Shown here: positions 28,858 through 39,706 of the stretch, piece after piece
How positions within the stretch are numbered: the first letter of the stretch is position 1
Layout: each line of letters opens with the position of its first letter
Notes under the pieces: generated by a model
Databases searched by the model: none
What the model saw: the letters and a program-made list of their open reading frames with translations, nothing else
What the model was told of the DNA's origin: nothing
NCBI GenBank assembly: GCA_002101235.1
Contig: LWTL01000118.1
Span: forward strand, 48,541-112,540
DNA from: Cycloclasticus sp. symbiont of Bathymodiolus heckerae
GTDB taxonomy: Bacteria; Pseudomonadota; Gammaproteobacteria; Methylococcales; Cycloclasticaceae
Reading direction: 5' to 3'
Length of the DNA: 64,000 nt
Position numbers and translations under genes: made by a program

Positions 28858-29913
28858 TCAATTAGATTCTTTACCGTCTCTTATTAGAACGGCTTCTCGC
28901 ATTATCTTATCATTCTCATACCAATTATTAAGCGTTAATCGATCAATATATGACGGTAATAACGCAGATATAGCCTGTGTGGCCGTTCTTGGTACGGCGC
29001 CCGGCATATTGGCAACACAAAAATGCGTAACGCCTTCTTTTACGAATGTTGGCTTATCATAGCTTGTTACTCGGCTTGTCTCGATGCAGCCACCTTGATC
29101 AATCGAGATATCAACGATAACCGAGCCGTTCTGCATCCCTTTAAGGTGTGAGCGCTTAATAAGCCGTGGTGTTTTTTTACCGGGAACCAATAAAGCACCA
29201 ATCAAAAGGTCTACTGACGGCAAAAGTGATAGGCACTCCTCTTCATTGTTAATAACTGTAATGGATGAACTTAACGTCTTTAAAGCATTAAGTGCCAGTG
29301 GGTAACTGTCAAAAACGAACACATCAGCGCCCATACGGTCAGCCAGTAAAGCAGCGGCAGAGCCAGCAGAGCCGGCCCCTAATACGAGCACCCTGCCCTT
29401 ATCAACACTAACCTTTGCCTCCTGATCAAGGCCGCCCAATAATAGCCCCGAGCCACCATGTTGAAGATGCAGCAGATTTGTACCAATTTGCATTGATAAC
29501 TTTCCGGCTATTACGCTCATTGGTTTTAAAATCGGCAATACACCTTTTTCCTTTACCTCTTCAAATGCAACAGCTGTCAGCCCAATACTGATAAGGCGAC
29601 CAACAAGATTCTGATTTGCGGCAAGGTGTAAAAAACAAAATAACGTGTGTTTATCTGTTAGATAATTTAGGTCATCGCCGACAGGCTCTTTAACTTTAAC
29701 GATCAACTCGGCCTGCTGATAAAGCTCTTGCGGCGTTTCAAGCACAGTGACACCCAATTGCTGATATTCAACATCGCAAAAACCACTGAGTCGCCCCGCT
29801 CCCTGTTCAATAAAAACTCGATGAGCTTTATCAATCAATTCACGACAGCCTGTAGGCGTAAGCGCAACACGGCCTTCAAACGCTTTGCTTTCTTTTGGAA
29901 TGCCAATATTCAT
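28858..29913 (-). CDS. ald: Alanine dehydrogenase family protein
   Basis: The 351-residue protein has the AlaDH/PNT N-terminal domain (IGIPKESKAFEGRVALTPTG, VKVKEPV, FCFLHLAAN with the catalytic His) and the NAD-binding domain (VLVLGAGSAGSAAALLADRMGAD). It would interconvert L-alanine with pyruvate and ammonia. It is about 20 residues shorter than most Ald and the glycine motif differs slightly from the usual one, so a related opine- or transhydrogenase-like role cannot be excluded. It is divergent from trxB. Confidence 0.8.
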   Translation of the reverse strand: MNIGIPKESKAFEGRVALTPTGCRELIDKAHRVFIEQGAGRLSGFCDVEYQQLGVTVLETPQELYQQAELIVKVKEPVGDDLNYLTDKHTLFCFLHLAANQNLVGRLISIGLTAVAFEEVKEKGVLPILKPMSVIAGKLSMQIGTNLLHLQHGGSGLLLGGLDQEAKVSVDKGRVLVLGAGSAGSAAALLADRMGADVFVFDSYPLALNALKTLSSSITVINNEEECLSLLPSVDLLIGALLVPGKKTPRLIKRSHLKGMQNGSVIVDISIDQGGCIETSRVTSYDKPTFVKEGVTHFCVANMPGAVPRTATQAISALLPSYIDRLTLNNWYENDKIMREAVLIRDGKESN

Positions 29914-29959
29914 CGTCTTAGCCCTTTACCTCATTAGCTCTTATAGCCATACTACATGA

Positions 29960-30961
<1,002 letters not shown>

Positions 30962-30980
30962 AAACTTAAAGTAGTCTCTT

Positions 30981-31673
30981 ATGATTCCTTGGTTAAATCC
31001 CGATGATGACGCAGACCCTTTTCCAAATGTAGGCACCGCGCTAGAAGACCCGAACGGTCTTTTAGCGGCCGGTGGTTCATTACAGCCTGAACGACTATTG
31101 TCCGCTTACCGCCAAGGTATATTTCCTTGGTTTGAAGACGGTCAACCTATTTTGTGGTGGTCCCCCAATCCTCGCATGGCTCTAAAACCAAACGAGTTAT
31201 ACCTGTCTCGAAGTCTTAAAAAAGTCATTCGTAGAGAAACCTATCGATGCACAATAAATCGCGCGTTTGATCGTGTTATAGCAGCTTGCTCACAACCGAG
31301 AGAAGATCAAGACGGCACATGGATTACTTCTTCTATGGCGCAGGCTTACCAAGCACTGCATAAACTTGGTCATGCTCACTCTATTGAGGTCTGGCTTGAC
31401 GAACAACTTGTCGGCGGTTTGTACGGCATTAGTATTGGGCAAGTGTTCTTTGGTGAATCCATGTTTAGCTTACAAAGCAACGCATCAAAAGTCGGTTTCG
31501 CTTTTTTGTGTGAGCAGCTTACTCACTGGGACTACCAACTTATTGACTGCCAAGTAGAATCAGAACACCTCAATAGTTTAGGCGCAGCCACCATTGAGCG
31601 CCAATCGTTTATAGAAAAATTGAATCTTCTCTGTGGCAATAGCCCATCTTCAGAGGCTTGGGAGGCACTATGA
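30981..31673 (+). CDS. aat: Leucyl/phenylalanyl-tRNA-protein transferase
   Basis: Adds Leu or Phe to proteins with N-terminal Lys or Arg, creating N-degrons that ClpS delivers to ClpAP. Marks are GLLAAGGSLQPERLLSAYRQGIFPW, WWSPNPRM, SIEVWLDEQLVGGLYGI and GESMFS. The 230-residue length is normal. Its stop overlaps the bpt start (ATGA). The clpS-clpA pair lies less than 1.2 kb away, so most of the N-end rule pathway is clustered here. Confidence 0.96.
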   Translation: MIPWLNPDDDADPFPNVGTALEDPNGLLAAGGSLQPERLLSAYRQGIFPWFEDGQPILWWSPNPRMALKPNELYLSRSLKKVIRRETYRCTINRAFDRVIAACSQPREDQDGTWITSSMAQAYQALHKLGHAHSIEVWLDEQLVGGLYGISIGQVFFGESMFSLQSNASKVGFAFLCEQLTHWDYQLIDCQVESEHLNSLGAATIERQSFIEKLNLLCGNSPSSEAWEAL

Positions 31674-32434
31674 GCTCGCCAGGACGACAATTAGCTCTTT
31701 ACATATCATCGCCTCAACCCTGTGACTATTTAGCTGATCAAGAGTCTCAAAATATCTTTATTTCGCCTGATGTGAAAATGACACCTGGTATTTATGAATA
31801 CCTCATCAGTAAAGGCTTTAGACGCAGTGGTCAGCATACTTATCGCCCACATTGCTCTGCCTGCCATGCGTGCATTTCCTGTCGGTTAGATGTTCGAGTG
31901 TTCAAGCCCTCCCGCAGTCAAAAGCGATTGACCTCTAAAAATAAAGACTTATCCTTTACCCCCGTTAGCACCCAATATACTGACGAACACTTTGACTTAT
32001 ATCGCCGCTATCAAGCATTTAAACACCCCGGCGGCTCTATGGAGAATTTCAAAGCGGCTGAATATAACGCTTTTTTATGCGAATCTTTTGGTAATAGTTT
32101 AATCTATGAAACACGATTAGGTAATCAATTACTGGCCGTGTCCGTTTGTGATGCATTTAGCAACGCCCTATCTGCTGTTTATACCTTTTTTGACCCTGAT
32201 TTTTCATCTAGGAGTCTTGGTACATACAGTGTTTTACAACAAATAAAGGCCGTTCAAGACGCCCAGAAGAAACATTTATACTTAGGGTATTATGTTCAAG
32301 ACTCCGCAAAAATGACCTATAAAACTAATTTTAGACCCATCGAGATGTTAGTTAAAAGCCAATGGTTATCGTTTGAAAAAGAAGATACTCTCCCCTCACA
32401 AAGCTCACCGTTAGATTCACCATTAAGTTTTTGA
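31670..32434 (+). CDS. bpt: Aspartate/glutamate leucyltransferase Bpt
   Basis: Transfers Leu to proteins with N-terminal Asp or Glu, also for ClpS recognition. The start at 31670 (MSSPGRQLALY) is chosen because it overlaps the aat stop as ATGA; an upstream ATG at 31658 would overlap aat further without adding family sequence. The Cys-rich HCSACHACISCRLDV and RYQAFKHPGGSM segments are ATE-family marks. The protein has 254 residues. Confidence 0.95.
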   Translation: MSSPGRQLALYISSPQPCDYLADQESQNIFISPDVKMTPGIYEYLISKGFRRSGQHTYRPHCSACHACISCRLDVRVFKPSRSQKRLTSKNKDLSFTPVSTQYTDEHFDLYRRYQAFKHPGGSMENFKAAEYNAFLCESFGNSLIYETRLGNQLLAVSVCDAFSNALSAVYTFFDPDFSSRSLGTYSVLQQIKAVQDAQKKHLYLGYYVQDSAKMTYKTNFRPIEMLVKSQWLSFEKEDTLPSQSSPLDSPLSF

Positions 32435-32561
32435 TTTAATTCGCACTTAATTCATCTCAAATAGTGTAAAATCGCGCCGCATTAGCTCGTATAGTTCACT
32501 TTATAGACGTAGTCCTTAAAAGAACAACACAGCATTCAAGTAATTATTTTTAAAGGTAAGC

Positions 32562-32780
32562 ATGGCAAAAGAAGATCAAATTGAAATGGAAGGCGTTGTT
32601 AAAGACACGCTTCCAAACACAATGTTTCGCGTTGAATTAGAAAATGGGCACGTTATTACGGCGCATATTTCAGGCAAAATGCGTAAGCATTACATCCGCA
32701 TTTTAACGGGTGACCGCGTAAAAGTAGAAATGACACCATACGACCTTTCAAAAGGTCGCATTACTTACCGCGTTAAATAA
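32562..32780 (+). CDS. infA: Translation initiation factor IF-1
   Basis: A 72-residue S1/OB-fold protein that occupies the ribosomal A site during initiation. The sequence [19 protein letters not shown] and the ending GRITYRVK are canonical. It has its own upstream gap of 127 bp after bpt and is convergent with clpA, with about 44 bp between the stops. Confidence 0.98.
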   Translation: MAKEDQIEMEGVVKDTLPNTMFRVELENGHVITAHISGKMRKHYIRILTGDRVKVEMTPYDLSKGRITYRVK

Positions 32781-32824
32781 AGCTTACCAATTAAAGACCA
32801 GCTTCTTTGAAGCACAATAGAGTT

Positions 32825-35101
32825 TTACTCTTGTTCTACTAAGTCTTTATTCGATTCTGTGATAATAAAATCAACTTTATTATCCTTGATGTAAACTTTC
32901 ACCGCTCCACCATTAACTAACTTGCCGAACAACAGTTCGTTAGCAAGCGGCTTTTTAATGTGCTCTTGAACTGTACGTTCCATAGGGCGCGCTCCCATTT
33001 TAGGGTCATAACCTTTCTTCGCTAACCAGCTACGTGCTTCCGGCTCTAACGTTAACGTAACGTTCTTATCATGCAGCTGTGCTTCCAATTGAAAGATAAA
33101 CTTATCGACCACGTGAATAATAACCTCTTCATCCAACGCCTTAAATTGCACAACAGCATCTAAACGGTTTCTAAATTCAGGAGTGAATGTTTTTTCAATC
33201 ACCTGCATACTGTCAGACGTATGTTCTTGCTCAGTAAAACCAATCGAAGAGCGACTACCTTCTCTAGCGCCTGCGTTGGTTGTCATCACTAACATGATGT
33301 TTCTAAAATCGGCTTTTCTGCCGTTATTATCCGTTAACGTGCCGTGATCCATGATCTGCAATAACAAGTTAAAGATATCTGGATGCGCTTTTTCTATTTC
33401 ATCTAACAATAAAATTGCATACGGATGCTTATTAACTTCTTCCGTCAACAAGCCACCTTGGTCATAACCTACATAACCTGGAGGTGAACCAATAAGGCGC
33501 GATACAGTATGGCGTTCCATATATTCGGACATGTCAAAACGAATAAGGTCAACACCCATAATTTTTGCGAGTTGCTGCGTTACCTCTGTTTTACCCACAC
33601 CCGTTGGGCCAGCGAATAAGAACGAACCTATCGTACGTTCATCTTCACCCAAACCAGCACGACTTAAAATAACCGCATCGGATAGTTTATTAATCGCTTC
33701 GTCCTGCCCAAAAACAACTAACTTAAGATTACGCGCTAAGTCTTTGAGCTTGTCTTTATCTTTTGATGAAATACTCTTTTCTGGAATACGAGCAATTTGA
33801 GCGATGATCTTTTCGACATCCTCGACTGTAATAATTTCTTTGCGTTCATCCACGGGCAATAAACGTTGCTTAGCACCCGCTTCGTCAATCACATCAATGG
33901 CTTTGTCCGGTAAAAAACGATCGCCAATATAGCGGTCAGCCAATTTAGCAGCGACTTCTAGGCTAGAATCGCTGTATTCAATGTCGTGATGTTCTTCATA
34001 ACGTGATTTAAGCCCTCTTAAAATACGAATAGTGTCTTCAACAGAAGGTTCGTTAATATCAATCTTCTGGAAACGCCTAGCAAGCGCATGGTCTTTTTCA
34101 AAAATACCGCGAAACTCTTTATAGGTTGTTGAGCCTATGCAGCGTAACTCACCTGAGGCCAACGCTGGTTTAATCATATTCGATGCATCCATAACACTGC
34201 CAGAAGCTGAACCTGCTCCAATAATTGTGTGTATTTCGTCAATGAAAAGAATATTGTTCTCTTCTTCTCTTAATTGCGACACCAACCCTTTTAAACGTTT
34301 TTCAAAATCGCCACGGTACTTTGTACCCGCAACCAATGAGCCCATATCAAGTGAATAGATCATGGTTTCTTGAAGTACTGCGGGCACATTACCTTCGACA
34401 ATACGCAAGGCCAAACCTTCAGCAATAGCCGTTTTACCTACGCCCGCTTCACCAACCAATAAGGGATTGTTTTTACGGCGACGGCAAAGGGTTTGAATCG
34501 TGCGTTCTAGTTCTTTCTCTCTGCCAATTAAAGGGTCTATTTTGCCTAATTTTGCCTGTTCATTAAGGTTAACCGTGTATTTGGATAGTGGGTCACTTGC
34601 AGTTTCAGCAGCATCAGCTTGTTGCGTTTCATCGAAGTCACTCAATGCTTCGTCACCGTCAATACGGGCAATACCATGTGAAATAAAATTAACGATATCC
34701 AAGCGTGTTACATCTTGACGGTTCATAAGGTAAACGCCTTGCGAGTCTTGCTCACTAAAGATAGCAACAAGCACGTTCGCACCCGTTACTTCTTTACCAC
34801 CCGAGGATTGCACATGAAAAACAGCACGCTGTAATACACGCTGGAAACCAAGTGTTGGCTGTGTTTCTCTTTCAATATCAGCAGGAATAATCGGTGTTGA
34901 TTCATCTAGATAAGCATTTAGCTCAGAAGTGAGCAATTCGACATCACCACCAGATGCTAAAAACACCTCACAGGCAGATCTGTTATCCATCATCGCTAAC
35001 AGTAAATGCTCTACCGTAATAAACTCATGTCGTTTATCGTGTGCTTGTTTAAATGCGTCACTTAACGATTGCTCTAATTCTTTGTTTAACATATCACTCA
35101 A
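32825..35101 (-). CDS. clpA: ATP-dependent Clp protease ATP-binding subunit ClpA
   Basis: The AAA+ unfoldase that feeds ClpP. In order: N-domain (1-150) that docks ClpS, D1 with Walker A GEAGVGKT and Walker [12 protein letters not shown], and D2 with Walker A GPTGVGKT and Walker [12 protein letters not shown]. The 758 residues match E. coli ClpA. Its start overlaps the clpS end by 8 bp. clpP is not in the window. Confidence 0.97.
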   Translation of the reverse strand: MSDMLNKELEQSLSDAFKQAHDKRHEFITVEHLLLAMMDNRSACEVFLASGGDVELLTSELNAYLDESTPIIPADIERETQPTLGFQRVLQRAVFHVQSSGGKEVTGANVLVAIFSEQDSQGVYLMNRQDVTRLDIVNFISHGIARIDGDEALSDFDETQQADAAETASDPLSKYTVNLNEQAKLGKIDPLIGREKELERTIQTLCRRRKNNPLLVGEAGVGKTAIAEGLALRIVEGNVPAVLQETMIYSLDMGSLVAGTKYRGDFEKRLKGLVSQLREEENNILFIDEIHTIIGAGSASGSVMDASNMIKPALASGELRCIGSTTYKEFRGIFEKDHALARRFQKIDINEPSVEDTIRILRGLKSRYEEHHDIEYSDSSLEVAAKLADRYIGDRFLPDKAIDVIDEAGAKQRLLPVDERKEIITVEDVEKIIAQIARIPEKSISSKDKDKLKDLARNLKLVVFGQDEAINKLSDAVILSRAGLGEDERTIGSFLFAGPTGVGKTEVTQQLAKIMGVDLIRFDMSEYMERHTVSRLIGSPPGYVGYDQGGLLTEEVNKHPYAILLLDEIEKAHPDIFNLLLQIMDHGTLTDNNGRKADFRNIMLVMTTNAGAREGSRSSIGFTEQEHTSDSMQVIEKTFTPEFRNRLDAVVQFKALDEEVIIHVVDKFIFQLEAQLHDKNVTLTLEPEARSWLAKKGYDPKMGARPMERTVQEHIKKPLANELLFGKLVNGGAVKVYIKDNKVDFIITESNKDLVEQE

Positions 35102-35426
35102 CCTCTTCTAATGTGCACTGCAAAGGATGTTGGTTCTCCTGAGAATATGCAATAACTTGCTGTACTTTTGTTTCCGCTATATCTTTAGTATAAACACCAC
35201 ACACACCAATACCACTGGTGTGTACATTCATTGTAATTCTGACCGCCTCTTCCTTTTCTTTATAGAAGATTGTTTGCAAAATGGAAACAACAAAATCCAT
35301 CGGTGTAAAATCATCGTTTAATAACAAGACTTTAAACATCGGTGGCTTTTCAAGCTTAGGCCTCGCTTCTTGTACCGCAAGGTCTCCATCATGGTCTTCT
35401 TCAAAAGGTAGATCTGGCATATTCAA
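35094..35426 (-). CDS. clpS: ClpS, N-end rule adaptor
   Basis: ClpS binds N-terminal Leu, Phe, Tyr and Trp and delivers such proteins to ClpA. The core PPMFKVLLLNDDFTPMDFVV, the HTSGIGVCGVYTKDIAETK segment and a total length of 110 residues are typical. The residues lining the binding pocket (N and D of LLNDD, the H of VHTSG) are present. Overlaps clpA. Confidence 0.97.
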   Translation of the reverse strand: MNMPDLPFEEDHDGDLAVQEARPKLEKPPMFKVLLLNDDFTPMDFVVSILQTIFYKEKEEAVRITMNVHTSGIGVCGVYTKDIAETKVQQVIAYSQENQHPLQCTLEEVE

Positions 35427-35502
35427 TCGTCTTTAAAATTAAGTTTAGAGGTATTTTGACAGAAAATAACAGTTTGAGTTTATAAGCACCTAACTTTTTT
35501 CG

Positions 35503-35543
35503 ACATAAAAAACCCGAGACTTATTAAATGGAGTCTCAGGTTT
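35503..35543 (-). terminator. Rho-independent terminator after the ART-like gene
   Basis: A 12-bp stem (35510-35521 with 35532-35543, one G-T-type mismatch) and a 10-base loop are followed, in the minus direction, by a T-run (complement of the A-run 35507-35512). It lies about 95 bp beyond the stop at 35637 and separates that gene from clpS. A second small perfect hairpin (AGTCCG/CGGACT, 35553-35568) precedes it. The remaining bases of 35427-35636 show no gene. Confidence 0.75.
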
Positions 35544-35636
35544 GGTTTTTCAAGTCCGTAAGCGGACTATTAGGCGGTTGATATCAATTAATAAAATGAG
35601 CTACTCGTATCACTTTACCCGCAAACGATTAAACGC

Positions 35637-36200
35637 TCATTTAGAAACCAATGAAACAAACCCTGCATCTATGTCTTTATCGATATAAGCCATGCCAAGT
35701 TTATTCAAATACTCTAAACGGCTAGCTTTCATCAAATCTATATCAGGGATTCCAGCATTGCAATCTTGGTATATTTTAGCGACATAAGCCATGTATTCTT
35801 CCCCTTCTTCAATCATTAACAAACTGGCTGCCCCTACATCTGGACGAACACTTTTATTTTGCTCTTCCGGTAATGTAATCACAAAAACAACGGCGTTTTC
35901 CTCTTCTTCAAAACGAACGTTTCGTTCTCTAACGGTTTGCTGCGCCCAGTAGTAAGCCAGCTCTTTGCTTTGTGTTAAAAAGACCGGTTCAACCGACTCT
36001 GTATAGCTGTTACCAATGGTTGCCATGGTGCTTTTTGCCGCTTTTTTCATCGCTTTATCGCCCGAGCGTTTTAGACCATTTGATTGAATAGAACTGACTA
36101 AAGAAGACGATGTCCCGTGATACCAAACATTGCCTGTTGCAAAGCCGTCTGCTGTTAACAGGTCTGCTGAGTCTTTTAGATGGCTTGGAGCTTCATTCAT
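35637..36200 (-). CDS. Protein with ADP-ribosyltransferase-like signature, unknown function
   Basis: I do not recognise this 187-residue protein as a named family. Its pattern resembles ART-fold enzymes of the H-Y-E class (Tpt1/PARP/DarT-like). These features are WYHGTSSSLVSSIQSNGLK (H28-G-T then helix and GL), PVFLTQSKELAYYWAQQ (residues 72-87, the usual position of the second Tyr) and a later acidic EEGEEYMAYV (about 131-140) that could supply the Glu. No signal peptide and no antitoxin-like neighbour are visible. It sits between aceA and clpS with its own terminator. NAD binding is an inference from motif spacing only. Confidence 0.45.
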   Translation of the reverse strand: MNEAPSHLKDSADLLTADGFATGNVWYHGTSSSLVSSIQSNGLKRSGDKAMKKAAKSTMATIGNSYTESVEPVFLTQSKELAYYWAQQTVRERNVRFEEEENAVVFVITLPEEQNKSVRPDVGAASLLMIEEGEEYMAYVAKIYQDCNAGIPDIDLMKASRLEYLNKLGMAYIDKDIDAGFVSLVSK

Positions 36201-36282
36201 GATTCAATTGCCTTGAGTTTTGCCGTTTATTGACGACCGAGTATTAAAAAGTCGATTGTAGATGAAAACATTCAACCTAACT

Positions 36283-36318
36283 AAAAAAAGGCGACTTTCA
36301 ATGAAGAAAGCCGCCTTT
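36283..36318 (-). terminator. Rho-independent terminator after aceA
   Basis: A 13-bp stem with one mismatch (36287-36299 with 36306-36318) and a 6-base loop is followed on the minus strand by a T-run (complement of 36283-36289). It lies just past the aceA stop at 36366. A perfect 11-bp inverted repeat with a 3-base loop (36327-36337 with 36341-36351) stands between the stop and this terminator. Confidence 0.8.
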
Positions 36319-36365
36319 ATATACACGATAAGCTTTTATAAAAAGCTTATCTAGCCAATCTCAAA

Positions 36366-37964
36366 TTATGAGAATTGGTTAGATGTATTATTCGCACCAC
36401 CTGCTTTAAGCGCGTTTTCACCAGCAAAGTATTCTTTGTGATCATCGCCCATGTCTGAACCAGACATGTTTTGATGTTTAACACATGCAATTCCTTGACG
36501 GATTTCTTTACGCTGTACGCCAGCAACATAACCAAGCATACCTGCATCACCAAAGTATTCTTTAGCTAGGTTGTCAGTAGACAATGCAGCTGTGTGGTAT
36601 GTAGGTAATGTGATCAAGTGATGGAAGATGTTCGCTTCACGAGCTGAATCAGCTTGGAATGTGCGGATTTTTTCATCAGCACGTGCAGACAATTCAGATT
36701 CATCGTACTCAGCGCTCATTAATGCAGCACGGTCGTATGCAGAAACGTCTTCGCCAGCTTCTACCATTGCATCAAACGCTTGTTGACGGAAGTTTAGTGT
36801 CCAGTTGAAAGAAGGTGAGTTGTTGTAAACCAATTTAGCATCAGGAATTTCTTCACGAACTGCATTCATCATTTCAGCAATGTCAGCAACGCTTGGTGTC
36901 GCTGTTTCAATCCAAAGAAGATCAGCACCGGCTTTAATAGCTTCGATAGAGTCAAATACACAACGCTCAATGCCTGTACCTTGACGGAACTGGTATAGAC
37001 CTGAAGGTAAACGCTTCGGACGAACAAGTTTGCCATCACGGTTGAAGAATACATCGCCTTCAGCCATATCTGCTACGTCGATTTCTTCAACGTCTAGGAA
37101 AGAGTTGTAACGATCGCCTTGATCGCCTGGCTCTTTGACTACAGCGATTTCTTTTGTAAGGCCAGCACCTTCAGAATCAGTACGTGAAACGATAATACCG
37201 TTATCAATACCTAGTTCTAAGAATGCGTGACGTAGTGCGCGAATTTTAGAATGGAAGTCAGCATGAGGTACAGTTACTTTGCCATCTTGGTGACCACATT
37301 GCTTTTCATCAGCTACTTGGTTTTCGATTTGAAGTGCACAAGCACCTGCTTCGATCATTTGCTTAGCCATTAGGTAAGTTGCTTCAGCATTACCAAAACC
37401 AGCATCGATATCAGCAATAATTGGCACAACGTGAGTTACGTGGTTATCAATTGCATCTTGTACGCTTGCTTCTTTAGCAGAATCACCCTCTTCACGCGCT
37501 GCATCTAAATCACGGAACAAACCGCCTAATTCACGAGCATCCGCTTGACGTAGGAATGTGTATAACTCAGCTACTAATGCAGCAACTGATGTTTTTTCGT
37601 GCATTGATTGATCAGGTAAAGGACCAAAATCTGAACGTAGCGCTGCAACCATCCAACCTGAAAGGTAAAGGTAACGACGGTCTGTTTTACCACCAAAATG
37701 TTTCTTAATTGAAATCATTTTTTGTTGGCCGATAAAACCATGCCAGCAACCTAAAGATTGTGTGTACATAGCTTTGTCTGCATCAAATGCAGCCATATCA
37801 GCATTCATTACGTCTGCTGTGTATTGTGCGATATCAAGGCCGGTTTTGAATTTGTTTTGCGCGCGCATACGTGCAATTGATTCAGCATTGATAGGATCCC
37901 AAGATGAACCCTTTGCTTCTATTACTGCTGAAACAGCAGCGATATCGTTAGTATAAGATGACAT
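36366..37964 (-). CDS. aceA: Isocitrate lyase (long form)
   Basis: Cleaves isocitrate to glyoxylate and succinate, the first glyoxylate-shunt enzyme, allowing growth on acetate or other C2 units. The catalytic cysteine loop reads DEKQCGHQDGKVTVP, the form found in the roughly 530-residue isocitrate lyases of pseudomonads, not the KKCGH of the short E. coli enzyme. Other marks are VPIIADIDAGFGN, IVSRTDSEGA and LVYNNSPSFNW. It lies 34 bp after aceB. Confidence 0.96.
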   Translation of the reverse strand: MSSYTNDIAAVSAVIEAKGSSWDPINAESIARMRAQNKFKTGLDIAQYTADVMNADMAAFDADKAMYTQSLGCWHGFIGQQKMISIKKHFGGKTDRRYLYLSGWMVAALRSDFGPLPDQSMHEKTSVAALVAELYTFLRQADARELGGLFRDLDAAREEGDSAKEASVQDAIDNHVTHVVPIIADIDAGFGNAEATYLMAKQMIEAGACALQIENQVADEKQCGHQDGKVTVPHADFHSKIRALRHAFLELGIDNGIIVSRTDSEGAGLTKEIAVVKEPGDQGDRYNSFLDVEEIDVADMAEGDVFFNRDGKLVRPKRLPSGLYQFRQGTGIERCVFDSIEAIKAGADLLWIETATPSVADIAEMMNAVREEIPDAKLVYNNSPSFNWTLNFRQQAFDAMVEAGEDVSAYDRAALMSAEYDESELSARADEKIRTFQADSAREANIFHHLITLPTYHTAALSTDNLAKEYFGDAGMLGYVAGVQRKEIRQGIACVKHQNMSGSDMGDDHKEYFAGENALKAGGANNTSNQFS

Positions 37965-37998
37965 TTAAATCTCCTTTAAGGTTAGTAAAATTAAAAAA

Positions 37999-39582
37999 CT
38001 ATAAATATTCGTAAGCAGGAACGGTTAAGAAATCAACCAATTCCTCTGATGTTGTAAAGCGATCCATGATTTTAGCCGCTTCATCAAAACGACCAAAATT
38101 GAAGCGAGCTTCGCCCACTTCACCTTTAATTGTTTCCATTTCTTCTGCCATGAACTCACGGAACAATTCAACAGTGATTTTCTTACCGTTGCTTAAGTCT
38201 TTACCGTGGTGAATCCACTGCCAGATCGATGATCGTGAAATTTCAGCTGTCGCTGCATCTTCCATCAAACCGTAGATAGGTACACAACCGTTGCCTTGAA
38301 TCCATGCTTCTAAGTACTGCACAGCAATACGAATGTTAGCGCGCATGCCCTCTTCTGTTCTATCGCCTTCACAAGGCTCTAGCAATTCAGCTGCTGTTAC
38401 TTCAGCATCATCAGCACGGCTTACGCTCATTTGGTTGGCATTTCCTTCACCAATGTATTCGTCTAAAACAGCCATGGCTGTATCCGCTAAACCTGGGTGA
38501 GCCACCCATGTGCCATCGTGGCCATTTTGTGCTTCTAGTGTTTTATCACCAACAACGCGTTTTAATACCGCTGCATTTTCTTCAGGGTCTTTAGCAGGAA
38601 TAAACGCTGCCATGCCGCCCATAGCCAACGCGCCACGTTTGTGACATGTTTTAATCAATAAACGAGAGTAAGCACTTAAAAAAGGCTTATTCATTGTTAC
38701 TGCTTGACGATCTGGAAGTACGCGATCTGGGTAATTCTTCAGTGTTTTAATGTAACTGAAGATATAGTCCCAACGGCCACAGTTTAAGGCAACGATATGA
38801 TCACGGAATTCATGAAGAATTTCGTCCATTTCGAATACCGCCGGCAATGTTTCAATAAGAACAGTTGCTTTAACAGTACCCCGCTCTAGGCCTACCATGT
38901 CTTCTGCTTTATCCATTAAGTCTGCCCACCAGCGCGCTTCTTTGTGCGACTGTAGCTTAGGAATGTAGAAGTAAGGACCTGAACCTTTTGCCATTAACGC
39001 TTTGTAATTATGGAAGAAGTAGTATGCAAAATCGATTAAACCACCTGGGATTTCTTGGTCATATAAACGAATGTGCTTTTCAGGTAAATGCAAACCACGT
39101 GCGCGACAAATAAGCACCGCAGGGTCTTCATTTAATTCGTAGTGTTTGCCCGATTTATGGTCATCTAACGTAATCGTGCCATTAACCGCATCACGCATGT
39201 TAATTTGGCCTTGAGCAACCTTTTCCCATGTTGGCGATAAAGAATCTTCAAAATCAGCCATAAACACTTTTACATTCGCGTTTAGCGCATTGATAATCAT
39301 TTTGCGATCAACAGGGCCGGTAATTTCTACACGTCTGTCTTGTAGATCAGCAGGAACACCTATGATATTCCAGTCTCCATCACGGATGTCTTTAGTTTCT
39401 TCTAAAAAATCCGGTAATTCACCCGCATCAATCTCTGCCTGCCTTACTTTGCGTGCTTCTAATAAAGCTGCAACACGTGGGGAGAACTCTTCTGCAAGCG
39501 CAGCAACGAAGGCATTGGCTTCGTCTGAGTAAATGCTTGTGTATTCAGGCAGCATTTCACCTGTAAAAGTTAATGATTTCAT
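37999..39582 (-). CDS. aceB: Malate synthase A
   Basis: Condenses glyoxylate with acetyl-CoA to malate. The A-type length (527 residues) and motifs are clear: VFMADFEDSLSPTW, CRARGLHLPEKH, KATVLIETLPAVFEMDEILHE and CGRWDYIFSY, with the C-terminal SSIWQWIHHGK. It is the first gene of an aceB-aceA operon, divergent from a LysR regulator that probably controls it. Confidence 0.96.
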   Translation of the reverse strand: MKSLTFTGEMLPEYTSIYSDEANAFVAALAEEFSPRVAALLEARKVRQAEIDAGELPDFLEETKDIRDGDWNIIGVPADLQDRRVEITGPVDRKMIINALNANVKVFMADFEDSLSPTWEKVAQGQINMRDAVNGTITLDDHKSGKHYELNEDPAVLICRARGLHLPEKHIRLYDQEIPGGLIDFAYYFFHNYKALMAKGSGPYFYIPKLQSHKEARWWADLMDKAEDMVGLERGTVKATVLIETLPAVFEMDEILHEFRDHIVALNCGRWDYIFSYIKTLKNYPDRVLPDRQAVTMNKPFLSAYSRLLIKTCHKRGALAMGGMAAFIPAKDPEENAAVLKRVVGDKTLEAQNGHDGTWVAHPGLADTAMAVLDEYIGEGNANQMSVSRADDAEVTAAELLEPCEGDRTEEGMRANIRIAVQYLEAWIQGNGCVPIYGLMEDAATAEISRSSIWQWIHHGKDLSNGKKITVELFREFMAEEMETIKGEVGEARFNFGRFDEAAKIMDRFTTSEELVDFLTVPAYEYL

Positions 39583-39672
39583 ATGAACACTCCTAAACGG
39601 TTGTCTTTAATATAGTTTGTGCAACGCATTATATTGACTTTTTACCCCTATACAATCCCAATAAAGCTATTT

Positions 39673-39697
39673 CTATCATTAAGAATATTAATGATAG
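39673..39697. promoter_or_regulatory. Perfect inverted repeat, candidate LysR operator
   Basis: CTATCATTAA and TTAATGATAG form perfect 10-bp arms around GAATA, ending 9 bp before the LysR start codon at 39707 and about 90 bp upstream of aceB. It contains T-N11-A arrangements as expected for LysR-type sites. The position over or just beside the regulator's own promoter suggests autorepression. Binding to the aceBA promoter is an inference from divergence. Confidence 0.6.
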
Positions 39698-39706
39698 AAT
39701 GCATAA

